Positions 43,427 through 52,518 of a DNA stretch of 60,994 nt are shown one piece after another. Position numbers and translations under genes: made by a program. The first letter of the stretch is position 1, and every line of letters begins with the position of its first letter. Origin of the DNA: Anaerocolumna sp. (lineage in GTDB: Bacteria; Bacillota; Clostridia; Lachnospirales; Lachnospiraceae); assembly GCA_029239975.1 (NCBI GenBank), contig JARBTX010000014.1:1-60994 (forward strand). The letters run 5' to 3'. The notes beneath the pieces are model-generated. The model was not told the DNA's origin, made no database searches, and was given only the letters and a program-made list of their open reading frames with translations.

Positions 43427-44656
43427 TTATTCTGGAAGTCCTGGGAATGCATCTGAAGTAATCCCGTTAAAGTTAGCCGCTGGTACAATGGTTCCTGCTT
43501 TTAACAATTCATAAGCTTCATTCATCTTTGTTAAAGAATCAGCTGATAGTTGTTGACGTCCATCTGCACTTACAAAGCCAGTAGAATCAGAATCTGCTTT
43601 AAGTACAACATTTTGTCCCGCAAAAGTTCCATCTTTTACTGCATTTAAGGCTCTTTCTACGTTAATGCTCATAACTTTTAATACTGAAGTAAGAATTACA
43701 TTCTTATCACCATTTACACCATCGTCATATTGGTCAACATCACAACCAATTACTTTTACATCTGTAGTTGCTTCTTTTGCTGCAGTAAATACACCATTAC
43801 CAGATCCGCCTGCTGCAACAAAGATAATATCACAACCTTCTTGAATCAATGCATTACCAACTACTTTACCAGTAGCTTCGTCTGCAAAGCTTCCAACATA
43901 ATTACCACCAACATTAGCATTGGTTACGTCAGTACCTGCATAGGCTGGTAATTCAACGAATTGAACGGTCTTTCCATAGAGAGCATTTACGTAATTCACA
44001 CCAGATTCGAAACCAAATTGATAATTAACATTAGATGGATATGCGATACCGTTAACAACAGCAACTTTATTTGTCTTTGTTTCAAGGGCTGCTGCCATAC
44101 CAGCAAAGAATCCACTTTCTTGCTCAGCAAATGTCATAGCATAAATATTATCAAATACTGTTTGTTCTCCTTGTGCTGCAGGATCAGAATCGATTAAGAT
44201 AAATTTCTTAGTTGGATTTTCTAAAGCAAGACTTGAAATACCTGCAAATTGGAAACCTGGACATACAATTACATCGTAATCAGCTACAATATCTGCTACT
44301 GCTTGAACTGCAGCTGCTGTATCACCTGTAGGTTCTTTGATTGCTGTTACGGTTGCATTTGGATTTTGTTCGATAAAACTTAGAATACCATTGTAATTAT
44401 CTTGATTAAAAGAACCATCATCTACTCCAGATGGACTTGTTACGATTGCAATTTTTAATCCAGCTGCATCTGTTGTTTCAGCTGTTGTATCGGTTGATTC
44501 TTCTGTCGCAGCTGGTGTAGTGGTATCTGTCGTATTCGTTTCATTAACTACATCTTCTGTCTTGTCAGATTTTTTTGCACAACCAGTAAAGGTTAAAGTC
44601 ATAAGTACCATTACTAAAGCGAATACCATTACTACACGCATTTTACTCTTCTTCAT
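43427..44656 (-). CDS. BMP-family nucleoside-binding lipoprotein
   Basis: A 409-residue substrate-binding lipoprotein. The signal peptide ends in a lipobox LTFTGC with Cys26. A Thr/Glu-rich linker (about 30-65) tethers the BMP (basic membrane protein/PnrA) domain, which begins LKIAIVTSPSGVDDGSFNQDNYNGI, where DGSFNQ is the family hallmark. FAEQESGFFAGMAAAL and FVAAGGSGNGVF line the ligand pocket in relatives, which bind purine nucleosides. It should feed the NupOPQ-like importer. AGGAGG lies upstream of the start. Confidence 0.92.
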   Translation of the reverse strand: MKKSKMRVVMVFALVMVLMTLTFTGCAKKSDKTEDVVNETNTTDTTTPAATEESTDTTAETTDAAGLKIAIVTSPSGVDDGSFNQDNYNGILSFIEQNPNATVTAIKEPTGDTAAAVQAVADIVADYDVIVCPGFQFAGISSLALENPTKKFILIDSDPAAQGEQTVFDNIYAMTFAEQESGFFAGMAAALETKTNKVAVVNGIAYPSNVNYQFGFESGVNYVNALYGKTVQFVELPAYAGTDVTNANVGGNYVGSFADEATGKVVGNALIQEGCDIIFVAAGGSGNGVFTAAKEATTDVKVIGCDVDQYDDGVNGDKNVILTSVLKVMSINVERALNAVKDGTFAGQNVVLKADSDSTGFVSADGRQQLSADSLTKMNEAYELLKAGTIVPAANFNGITSDAFPGLPE

Positions 44657-44816
44657 AATATGTGCCTCCTAATAATTAGCTATGTGATTTATCAGTAATA
44701 ATTACCAATTCCTGATGATTACAAATAGTATCACAAACATATTTGATTTACAATAAACTTATGCCTGTCTCCCTATTATGATTTATAATGAATAAGATTA
44801 ATGGTAATTATAAATA

Positions 44817-44865
44817 AAAATGAGTATGAAAAATCCTGATAAACAGTATTTTTCATACTCATTTT
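44817..44865 (-). terminator. Terminator of the mtnA gene unit
   Basis: AAAATGAGTATGAAAAAT and ATTTTTCATACTCATTTT form a near-perfect stem with A/T-flanks, 17 bases after the mtnA stop. It separates the punA-adh-mtnA unit from the lipoprotein gene; 44657-44816 must then hold the lipoprotein promoter. Confidence 0.88.
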
Positions 44866-44881
44866 ATAATTGATTAAGTAG

Positions 44882-45964
44882 TCAAAAGCATAATTTACCT
44901 TGAAATAATGCATTTATACTTTCATGAAATGGTGGATAACAGATTCCTTTTTCTGTAACAATTCCAGTAATCAAACTATGATCTGTCACGTCAAAGGCTG
45001 GATTATAACATTTCACTTCTTTTAATGCCATAGGCTCTTTATAGAACTTTTCTTTGATCTCATTGGGATCACGTAATTCAATTTCGATATCATCTCCAGT
45101 TTTACAACTTAAATCAATCGTTGAAGTAGGTCCTAACACATAGAAAGGTATTCCGTAATGTTTTGCCAAAATTGCTACTCCACTTGTACCAATTTTGTTG
45201 GCAGCATCACCATTGGCTGCAATTCGATCACAACCTACGAAACAAGCTTGAATCCAACCATTTTTCATAACAATACTGGCCATATTATCACAGATTAAGG
45301 TTACATCAATACCTGCTTTAGAAAGTTCATAGGATGTTAGTCTAGCACCTTGTAATAGTGGTCTTGTTTCATCAGAGAAAACCTTAAAGTTCATGCCATG
45401 CTCTTTTCCTAAAAATAAAGGTCCTAGTGCAGTTCCATATCTTGATGTCGCAAGTGGACCTGCATTACAATGAGTCAGTATTCCATCACCATCTTTTATT
45501 AAAGATAACCCATATTCAGAAATAGCAGTACACATTTTTATATCTTCTTCATGAATAGCCTTGCATTCTACTTCGAGTAAAGATACTATCTCCTTAACTG
45601 ACTTTTCTTTATGACTGGTTACAACCTTCTCCATTCGGTTAAGTGCCCAACTTAAATTTACTGCAGTAGGTCTTGATGAATTTAAATAATCTTTAGCCGC
45701 TTTAAATTCTTCATAAAAAGAATTATAATCGTTTGCCTTGATTTGTCTTGCAAGTATGTATATGCCGTACCCTGCACAAATCCCGATTGCAGGTGCTCCC
45801 CTAACCTTTAACTCATAAATCGCATCATATAGCTCCTTATCTGTACCTAGAGTTAAATATTCCGTTATATTAGGGAGTTTTGTCTGATCTATGATAATTA
45901 CTTTCGTACCATCATCGCTTAATTTCACATTATCAATATGTGTTACTTCGCTTAAGTTATTCAT
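44882..45964 (-). CDS. mtnA: S-methyl-5-thioribose-1-phosphate isomerase
   Basis: A 360-residue enzyme of the eIF2B/MtnA family. Motifs are [33 protein letters not shown] (with the catalytic Cys), [17 protein letters not shown], and [24 protein letters not shown] (with the catalytic Asp). It isomerises 5-methylthioribose-1-phosphate to the ribulose form and can act on 5-deoxyribose-1-phosphate. AGGAG lies 5 bases upstream. It follows the alcohol dehydrogenase gene by 82 bases. Confidence 0.94.
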   Translation of the reverse strand: MNNLSEVTHIDNVKLSDDGTKVIIIDQTKLPNITEYLTLGTDKELYDAIYELKVRGAPAIGICAGYGIYILARQIKANDYNSFYEEFKAAKDYLNSSRPTAVNLSWALNRMEKVVTSHKEKSVKEIVSLLEVECKAIHEEDIKMCTAISEYGLSLIKDGDGILTHCNAGPLATSRYGTALGPLFLGKEHGMNFKVFSDETRPLLQGARLTSYELSKAGIDVTLICDNMASIVMKNGWIQACFVGCDRIAANGDAANKIGTSGVAILAKHYGIPFYVLGPTSTIDLSCKTGDDIEIELRDPNEIKEKFYKEPMALKEVKCYNPAFDVTDHSLITGIVTEKGICYPPFHESINALFQGKLCF

Positions 45965-46046
45965 AATTACTCCTATCTACATTAATTTAATCTTCATCAA
46001 CTTTATTTCATGTTTAAGTCAAAAACTTAAAACTCCATAAAGCTTA

Positions 46047-46982
46047 TTATATAAAACGAAAACCTGATTTAAAACTTCTTGATTCAAGTGCTTTTTTATA
46101 ATCTTTTAATTCATATAAATCTATAGGTGGCAGAGTTACTAACCCCCTTTTTAATAATTGAAGTGCTGGTTTAAATGGACCACATCTGCTACCCATAATT
46201 GTTATCTCATTTACAACAAAATAACTCATATCGATTTCAACCGTTCCGGCATATGTACTTTTTATAACAATAAGTCCCTTTTTACGGACTAACTTTTGTG
46301 CTAATAAAATACCAGTTGGTGAACCTGTCGCATCAATAACAATCTCAAATGTGTCCGTCGTATTGGTAGTTGTTTTACTAAAGGATTTAAATTGCTCTAG
46401 TTTCTCTTCATGCCTTCCGACCACAGTTAAATCTGCTCCTGTTAGGGAAACAGCCTGTGAAATCATATACGATAACCTTCCATCTCCCAAAACTGCTACC
46501 GTATCAGATGGTTTTATATGAGCTTGTTCGATTATTTCTAGAGCTGCTGCCAGTGGTTCTGTATATATAGCTACTTCAGATGGAATCTCATCAGGAACGA
46601 TATGTAATAATTTTGTATCAATCGTCATATATTCTGCAAAACAACCATCTTTGTCTGTGATCCCTATTACCTTACGGTTGATACAATGATGCTCTCTTCC
46701 TGTTTTGCAATAAATACATTCACCACAACTTTCATTAATTTCTCCAACTACTCTTTTCCCAATCAATTCTTTGTTGTTAGAATCAATCACAGATCCTACG
46801 AATTCATGCCCTAACACTCCACAAAAATCAGGTTTATAACCTTTTAGTATTTCCTTGTCTGTATTACAAATTGCACTTACAAGGATTTTTATTAAGCTTT
46901 CACAAGGCTTTGGTGTTGGAATTTCATAATCTTCAAGATATCTAGCGCTTTTTTCTTGATTATCATAATATAGTGCTTTCAT
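46047..46982 (-). CDS. Zinc-dependent alcohol dehydrogenase-like (MDR) protein
   Basis: A 311-residue medium-chain dehydrogenase. Catalytic zinc ligands are Cys in SAICNTD and His-Glu in LGHEF; the structural zinc loop is CGECIYCKTGREHHC. The nucleotide-binding fold has VAVLGDGRLSYMISQA, with GDGRLS in place of GxGxxG. Length is somewhat short for the family. Location between purine nucleoside phosphorylase and mtnA suggests it reduces an aldehyde or oxidises a sugar from the same pathway; that is inference. Start at 46982 with GGAGGAA about 9 bases upstream. Confidence 0.85.
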   Translation of the reverse strand: MKALYYDNQEKSARYLEDYEIPTPKPCESLIKILVSAICNTDKEILKGYKPDFCGVLGHEFVGSVIDSNNKELIGKRVVGEINESCGECIYCKTGREHHCINRKVIGITDKDGCFAEYMTIDTKLLHIVPDEIPSEVAIYTEPLAAALEIIEQAHIKPSDTVAVLGDGRLSYMISQAVSLTGADLTVVGRHEEKLEQFKSFSKTTTNTTDTFEIVIDATGSPTGILLAQKLVRKKGLIVIKSTYAGTVEIDMSYFVVNEITIMGSRCGPFKPALQLLKRGLVTLPPIDLYELKDYKKALESRSFKSGFRFI

Positions 46983-47024
46983 AGTAATCTTCCTCCATCT
47001 TCTAAGCATATTTACTTAATTTTG

Positions 47025-47054
47025 GGGACTGTTATTATAAGCAATAACAGTCCC
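47025..47054. repeat. Perfect hairpin between punA and the dehydrogenase gene
   Basis: GGGACTGTTATT (47025-47036) and AATAACAGTCCC (47043-47054) pair perfectly. The T-run follows on the plus strand only, so on the mRNA (minus) it is more likely a stabilising or processing hairpin. Confidence 0.6.
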
Positions 47055-47061
47055 TGTTTTA

Positions 47062-47892
47062 TTACAGATTTGATATGTTAGTGATGGATGCAGTGATTAA
47101 TTGTTTAAACAATGGAGCTACCCTGTCCGCAGTTTCTTGAACCTCTTCGTGAGTCAACGGTTGATCTGTCATACCAGAACTTAGATTTGAGATACAGGAT
47201 ATACCACAAACTTTCATTCCCATATGCTTAGCAGCCATAGCTTCACAAGCAGTACTCATACCCACTGCATCTGCCCCTAAAATTCTACACATTTTAACTT
47301 CATAAGGTGTTTCAAAATTCGGACCAGTTAATTGAATATAAACTCCCTCTTGTAACGGTATATTAAGATTCATCGCGGTTTCACGAATTATTTGTTGTAT
47401 ATTTTTATCATATACATTACTCATATCAGGAAAACGAGTTCCTAATTCATCTATATTCTCTCCAATTAAAGGTGAAGGAACAAAACTAGAAATATGATCC
47501 GTAATTAACATAAAATCTCCGCTGTGGAAATTATAATTTACACCACCTGCTGCATTGGTTAAAAATAATATTTCTGCTCCCATCATTTTCATTAATCTAG
47601 TAGGAAGCACTACATCCGTCATTGGATATCCTTCATAAAAATGTACTCTACCTTGCATTATTACCACAGGTACTTCATTTACATATCCAAAAACGAATCT
47701 GCCCTTATGACCTTTGACTGTAGATACAGGGAATCCTTCTATATCATGATAATTTATTGTAGCTTCAATCTTAATATTATCTGCATAATCTCCTAAACCT
47801 GAGCCTAAAATTAGCGCAACTTTAGGTTTAAAATTCACCTTAGCTTGTATACTTTCATAGCATTTTTGAAGTTTTTCATAAACCAAATTCAT
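47062..47892 (-). CDS. punA: Purine nucleoside phosphorylase
   Basis: A 276-residue trimeric-type purine nucleoside phosphorylase. Motifs are LILGSGLGDYAD (phosphate site), VKGHKGRFVFG, QGRVHFYEGYPM, LTNAAGGVN, GPNFETPYEVKMCRILGADAVGMSTACEA and GISCISNLSSGM. It cleaves (deoxy)inosine or guanosine, and in some bacteria 5'-methylthioinosine, with phosphate. Residue substitutions near the ribose end (STACEA, NLSSG) deserve comparison with MTA or MTI phosphorylases. First gene of the unit; its own promoter is visible. Confidence 0.92.
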   Translation of the reverse strand: MNLVYEKLQKCYESIQAKVNFKPKVALILGSGLGDYADNIKIEATINYHDIEGFPVSTVKGHKGRFVFGYVNEVPVVIMQGRVHFYEGYPMTDVVLPTRLMKMMGAEILFLTNAAGGVNYNFHSGDFMLITDHISSFVPSPLIGENIDELGTRFPDMSNVYDKNIQQIIRETAMNLNIPLQEGVYIQLTGPNFETPYEVKMCRILGADAVGMSTACEAMAAKHMGMKVCGISCISNLSSGMTDQPLTHEEVQETADRVAPLFKQLITASITNISNL

Positions 47893-47942
47893 AACTATCT
47901 CCTTTACCTGCTTTTCATATATTATTCCAAATGATTAGCTAT

Positions 47943-47970
47943 ATTATAGCAAAAAAAAGTAGATAATCAA
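47943..47970 (-). promoter_or_regulatory. Promoter of the punA-adh-mtnA unit
   Basis: On the minus strand TTGATT (47970-47965), 16-base spacer, TATAAT (47948-47943), followed about 50 bases later by the start codon. No purine riboswitch consensus is seen in the leader. Confidence 0.8.
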
Positions 47971-47984
47971 TCTAAAATATCAAT

Positions 47985-48045
47985 AAAAGGTTATTACCAT
48001 CTTACTATATGTAAAGGAAACATAATAATACTGGCAATAACCCTT
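47985..48045 (-). terminator. Terminator of the ymaF-like gene
   Basis: AAGGGTTATTGCCA...TGGTAATAACCTTTTATT is a long stem with a T-rich tail on the minus strand, about 20 bases after the stop. Confidence 0.78.
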
Positions 48046-48064
48046 GAATCTATATAATCATTTA

Positions 48065-48418
48065 TTATTCAATTGAATTATCAATCAGGGTGACAAATCT
48101 AAACTTGTGGTTATGATTATTATTCGTACTGGTAACACCTTCTAAAAAATGAACATGTCTATCACCTACAGGAATAGCACCAAACGTTCTACCATGATAT
48201 TCATGATAATGTCCATTTATAAAATCTGTACGAAATACTACCTCATGTACGTGGTCGTTTAACCCAACCGGAGTTGCTTCTTCCGTTATGGTTACAAACC
48301 GATGATTATGTGATGAACTGCTTAAATCATCAAACTTAACGCTTCCTTGTATCTCATGTACATGACTTTGGCTCATGGTAAATGACTTTTCAGGTAATTT
48401 AATTTTAATATATTTCAT
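48065..48418 (-). CDS. YmaF-family His-rich protein
   Basis: A 117-residue soluble protein dominated by repeated HxH motifs: SHVHEIQG, SHNHRF, DHVHEV, GHYHEYHG, DRHVHFLEG, NHNHKF. This is the YmaF family pattern; function is unknown, metal binding is likely from the histidines. Start at 48418 with AAGGAG about 9 bases upstream; a GTG at 48427 overlaps that site. Confidence 0.82.
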   Translation of the reverse strand: MKYIKIKLPEKSFTMSQSHVHEIQGSVKFDDLSSSSHNHRFVTITEEATPVGLNDHVHEVVFRTDFINGHYHEYHGRTFGAIPVGDRHVHFLEGVTSTNNNHNHKFRFVTLIDNSIE

Positions 48419-48582
48419 GAGAAACACTCCTTATATCTTTCATAAATGCATTCTGAAAAAAACTGCATTCAAAAATATCATATGCGAGTGCATGAAATAC
48501 GTGTCAAAATGGATGTTTCAAATTTAAAGCTGCATTTACCTGTAGTTAATATGAGTTTATCGTAACCCAACTATTTATTACA

Positions 48583-50601
48583 TTACCACTTAACAATTTT
48601 ATAATATGTCTTTGCCGTTAATCGGAAGACAAATATATAAGCTAAAATAAATACGATACAAGTAGCAATAATACACACAGTGGTAAGAACAATATTATAA
48701 AGATAAAACACTTCAAGAAGTTTTAATATAATATGTCTTGCTACAGTTACATGGAGTAATGCTCCTATTAATGGCAAGAAAAATACAATTAGTATTTGTT
48801 TATTAATCGTTTTTCTTACTTCTCTATCATCCATACCTACTTTTTGCAATATGACAAATCTCTCTTTATCATCATACCCTTCTGATATTTGTTTAAAGTA
48901 TATGATTAAAACGGTTGCTGTTAAAAATAGGATGGTAAAAAATATTCCTAGAAATAATAATCCACCATATATACCATATCCATCTTCTCGATCATAAAAA
49001 ATAGAATTAACGCGGTAAACACTATCAATATCAACGGCTTTCATCACCTTTGAAAATGTTAATAAGTTACTGTTCTCACCTTTTACATTTAAAATAGTTA
49101 TTATATTAGCATTCTCTTCTCTAAACTTCGAGTTCATTGATTGAATGAATTTTAAAATATCATCTTGTTTTTGAACAATGATAAATAACTGTTTATTTAA
49201 CTCTCCATTTTTCCCATGAGTTAATTTTGAATCGAATTCAATGGATTTTACTTTAAATTCTGCTAATTGATTAACCGTTTTATTCCCAAATAAATCTTTT
49301 AATTCATCATTAACAAGTAATACTATCTCATTGTCTGATAATGTCTCACTTTTTTGTGTAATCTCATTGTATTCGTCAATCGTTATAAAAGAAGCTTCCC
49401 ACAGGTATTTTTCCATCTCCCTATATTTTGTCATATCCTTATATATATCATCACTTACAGAACTAAATTCGTGATTCCTATAAAGATAAATATCCTTATA
49501 TTGATGATAGGTGTATTGATCTTCTATCTCTATATTTGATTCTTTAGAAGTTTTTTGAATTAGATTATTTAATTGATCCATGTTTTCATCTGTAAGATCA
49601 GTGTGTGACTCAATCTGAATATCATTGGGATTCATTAATTTAATCATATCCTCTTGACCCAGATATAAAGCTGTAGTCGTTGAAACTGTTATTAATACCA
49701 TGGTTGATAGAATACATATGGATGCTAAACCTGCGGCATTTTGTTTCATACGATGTGATAAACCTGCAATGGCTATAAAATTATTAGCTTTATAAAAAAT
49801 TTTCTTATTATTCTTTAACAAATTTAAAAAGAATAAGCTTCCTGCTTCAAATAAAAATTGAGTAGCTAATATTACAGCTATAACAGCTAATAAAAATGTA
49901 TTTAATGCACCTAAAGCATTCGATACTGTTAATGCGGAATAATAAGCCCAAATTAATAAACTTATACCTAATAAAGTCTTTATCATTACAAACCTTACTT
50001 TTTTTTCGCCGATTCGTTCTCCTTTTAATAAGTCAATCGGATTTGCTAATCTTACCTGCAATAAATTAAACATGGTTGTTAAAACAAAAATACCAAAGAA
50101 TAAAATAAATGTATAAATAAATGCTTCTATTGGTAAGTCAAATTTACTATTTGATGAAACTCTCAAGGTATAAAAAATTAGTAAAAATATTAATTTTCCA
50201 AAAATACAACCAGATAAAATACCTAATAAAATACTAATACCACTTATTATAGAATTTTCCCACATAATAACTCTACCAACATGGCGTTTTTCTAAACCTA
50301 GAATCCCATATAATCCGAATTCTCTTTTACGTCTTTTAATTAGAAAGCTATTGATATATAGCATAAAAATAACCGTCATTAAACTCATTATAACAAAACC
50401 AACTTGAAACAAACTTTGTAAGGTATCACCAGAAGGAACATCTGCAAGTCCTTTGGAGTACATGATTGTAACTACCATAAAATAAATACTTACAATTGCA
50501 GAAAATGCAATTATAAATGGAACGTACATCTTTTTATCTCTTTTTATATTTGTAGCTGCCAATCTGACAAAAAATCTCTTACCCAATATCAACACCCCCA
50601 T
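48583..50601 (-). CDS. BceB-type ABC permease (antimicrobial-peptide sensing/resistance)
   Basis: A 672-residue permease with ten helices in the BceB pattern: FtsX domain 1 (KRREFGLYGILGLEKRHVGRV at about 90-115), a large extracytoplasmic domain between helices 7 and 8 (about 325-545), and a C-terminal FtsX half (RFVILQKVGMDDREVRKTI). Relatives bind lipid II-cycle intermediates, free them from bacitracin or nisin-type peptides and signal to BceS. It overlaps the ATPase end by 23 bases. The ATG at 50601 lacks a site; a TTG shortly downstream, after GGGGGTG, is a possible true start. Confidence 0.9.
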   Translation of the reverse strand: MGVLILGKRFFVRLAATNIKRDKKMYVPFIIAFSAIVSIYFMVVTIMYSKGLADVPSGDTLQSLFQVGFVIMSLMTVIFMLYINSFLIKRRKREFGLYGILGLEKRHVGRVIMWENSIISGISILLGILSGCIFGKLIFLLIFYTLRVSSNSKFDLPIEAFIYTFILFFGIFVLTTMFNLLQVRLANPIDLLKGERIGEKKVRFVMIKTLLGISLLIWAYYSALTVSNALGALNTFLLAVIAVILATQFLFEAGSLFFLNLLKNNKKIFYKANNFIAIAGLSHRMKQNAAGLASICILSTMVLITVSTTTALYLGQEDMIKLMNPNDIQIESHTDLTDENMDQLNNLIQKTSKESNIEIEDQYTYHQYKDIYLYRNHEFSSVSDDIYKDMTKYREMEKYLWEASFITIDEYNEITQKSETLSDNEIVLLVNDELKDLFGNKTVNQLAEFKVKSIEFDSKLTHGKNGELNKQLFIIVQKQDDILKFIQSMNSKFREENANIITILNVKGENSNLLTFSKVMKAVDIDSVYRVNSIFYDREDGYGIYGGLLFLGIFFTILFLTATVLIIYFKQISEGYDDKERFVILQKVGMDDREVRKTINKQILIVFFLPLIGALLHVTVARHIILKLLEVFYLYNIVLTTVCIIATCIVFILAYIFVFRLTAKTYYKIVKW

Positions 50602-51346
50602 CTGATAAAATGGAAAGGTTTGAAACTATCTTATCAAAGAATACTTTATTCGTATCATCACCACGATATAATTGGCTAAATAGCTCTCCATCCTTAATAA
50701 ATAACACTCTTGATGCAAAACTTGCTGCCATTGAGCTATGAGTAACCATTAATAAAGTTTGGCCATTTTTATGCAACTCTTCAAACATATTTAGGACTTT
50801 TACAGACGCCTTTGAGTCCAGTGCTCCCGTAGGCTCATCAGCTAAAATTAGTTTAGGATTTGTTATTACTGCTCTAGCCATTGCTGTTCTTTGTTTTTCA
50901 CCACCAGATACTTCATAAGGAAACTTATTTAATAATTTCGTTAACCCCAAACGTTCTGCTAGTGGATTCAGACGTGATTCCATTTCTTTAATATTCGTAT
51001 TTGATAATACCAACGGTAATAAGATATTATCTTTTACAGAAAATGTATCAAGTAAATTAAAATCCTGAAATACGAACCCTAAATTATGTCTACGAAAAGC
51101 AGATATTTCACGATCTTTGATTGATTTTAAACTTCGTCCTTCTAAAAAGACATCCCCACCAGTTGCTTTATCTAAGGATGCAATAATATTAAGTAGCGTT
51201 GTCTTTCCTGAACCTGATGCGCCCATAATTGCAACAAACTCACCTTTAGACACCTCAAAGGATACATCTTTTAATGCAGTAAACTGTTGTCCACCTAAAC
51301 GTGTATTATATACTTTTTTTACATTTTTAACTTGTAATAATTCCAT
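50579..51346 (-). CDS. BceA-type ABC ATPase
   Basis: A 255-residue ATPase with Walker A GASGSGKT, Q-loop FQDFNLLDTF, signature VSGGEKQRTA and Walker B KLILADEP. The first residues MELLQVKNVKKVYNTRLGGQQFTALKDV are typical of BceA. The start at 51346 has GGTGG 7 bases upstream. It pairs with the permease gene immediately downstream and is preceded by a putative BceR-controlled promoter. Confidence 0.93.
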   Translation of the reverse strand: MELLQVKNVKKVYNTRLGGQQFTALKDVSFEVSKGEFVAIMGASGSGKTTLLNIIASLDKATGGDVFLEGRSLKSIKDREISAFRRHNLGFVFQDFNLLDTFSVKDNILLPLVLSNTNIKEMESRLNPLAERLGLTKLLNKFPYEVSGGEKQRTAMARAVITNPKLILADEPTGALDSKASVKVLNMFEELHKNGQTLLMVTHSSMAASFASRVLFIKDGELFSQLYRGDDTNKVFFDKIVSNLSILSDGGVDIG

Positions 51347-51450
51347 CTTTTTTCCACCTTCCATATATGTGACGAGATAATCTTCACGAGTTTTCTACAA
51401 ACTGCAAGTTTATTTCGAAACTCAATCTATTTCTTAATCTTTATAGCCAT

Positions 51451-51523
51451 ATTATAAAAGAATGGAATTTAATCTACCATAAGATTACCTTACATTTTTA
51501 TCCTAAAACTTACAATTTTGTCA
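51451..51523 (-). promoter_or_regulatory. Putative BceR-box and -10 element upstream of bceAB
   Basis: On the minus strand TGACA-AAAT-TGTAA (51523-51510) fits the published BceR-type consensus TNACA-N4-TGTAA. About 54 bases downstream is TATAAT (51456-51451), placing the box at roughly -70, similar to bceA in B. subtilis. The box lies just beyond the bceS stop codon. Confidence 0.6.
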
Positions 51524-51525
51524 CA

Positions 51526-52518
51526 TTACGTATCTATAAATAAATCTCTACCTGAATTAGGAAAAGTAACAATTACTTTTGTACCATACCCTACCTTAGA
51601 TTCAATTTTAACATCGATTGCTAGTGCATCTGCTACTTTTTTCACAAGATACAACCCTATCCCACTTGCTTTTTTATCTAAACGTCCATTGTAACCCGTA
51701 TATCCTTTTTCAAAAATTCGATCCATATCTTCCTTACGAATACCTATACCAGTATCTTCTATCATTAAAGATCTACCTTCTAGATAAAGTTTTATACCAC
51801 CTTTATAAGTATATTTAATCCCATTGGATAGTAACTGTTCTAATATAAAGGTAAACCATTTACTATCTGTTAAAACCATAATATCAAATTCTTCTATCTC
51901 GATTGTCAGTTTCTTATAAATAAAAAGAGAAGCGTATTTTTTAACACTTTGGTTTACCATTTCTTTTAGTGAATACTCTTCAATTACTAAATCAGATGCT
52001 AATGTTTTCATCTTAATATATTGTAAAGCCATCTCTACATACTGCTCAATTTTAAATAATTCTTGATCAATTAAGGCATTTTGATGTGACATTTCACTAC
52101 TTTGCAAAGCTAAACGCATTGCAGATATGGGAGTTTTTATCTGGTGTACCCACATTGTGTAATACTCCATTTGTTCGTTGTGAGACTTGTCCATAAGACT
52201 ACTATTTTCGTCTAATTTTTGATATAAAGTACGAATTAATTCATTATACTTCATCTCTATAGCATTTTTCTCTACTGGTAAATCATGGGTATCACATGAA
52301 ATGTGAGTAAGTATAGTATCTAATTTCATTATCTTCATTCGAAAACGACTAAAGTCGATGCCAGTCCAAACCAAAAATAAAAATGATATTAGCAAAATGC
52401 TATATAACACAGAACCCATTGGATAATGATATAAAAAATGAATCAGTGGAAAAAGAATAATTATACATAAATAAAATAAAAACATGGATTTTCGATAACG
52501 AAAGTATTTACTAATCAT
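51526..52518 (-). CDS. Intramembrane-sensing histidine kinase, BceS type
   Basis: A 330-residue kinase with two N-terminal helices (about 12-32 and 36-52) separated by only a few residues, so it has no sensor domain of its own. The phospho-acceptor His125 is in MWVHQIKTPISAM. ATP-binding N, G1 and G2 boxes follow (LSNGIKYTYKGG, EDTGIGI, KKASGIGLYLVK). It senses through the BceAB transporter. It overlaps the regulator gene by 8 bases. Confidence 0.92.
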   Translation of the reverse strand: MISKYFRYRKSMFLFYLCIIILFPLIHFLYHYPMGSVLYSILLISFLFLVWTGIDFSRFRMKIMKLDTILTHISCDTHDLPVEKNAIEMKYNELIRTLYQKLDENSSLMDKSHNEQMEYYTMWVHQIKTPISAMRLALQSSEMSHQNALIDQELFKIEQYVEMALQYIKMKTLASDLVIEEYSLKEMVNQSVKKYASLFIYKKLTIEIEEFDIMVLTDSKWFTFILEQLLSNGIKYTYKGGIKLYLEGRSLMIEDTGIGIRKEDMDRIFEKGYTGYNGRLDKKASGIGLYLVKKVADALAIDVKIESKVGYGTKVIVTFPNSGRDLFIDT

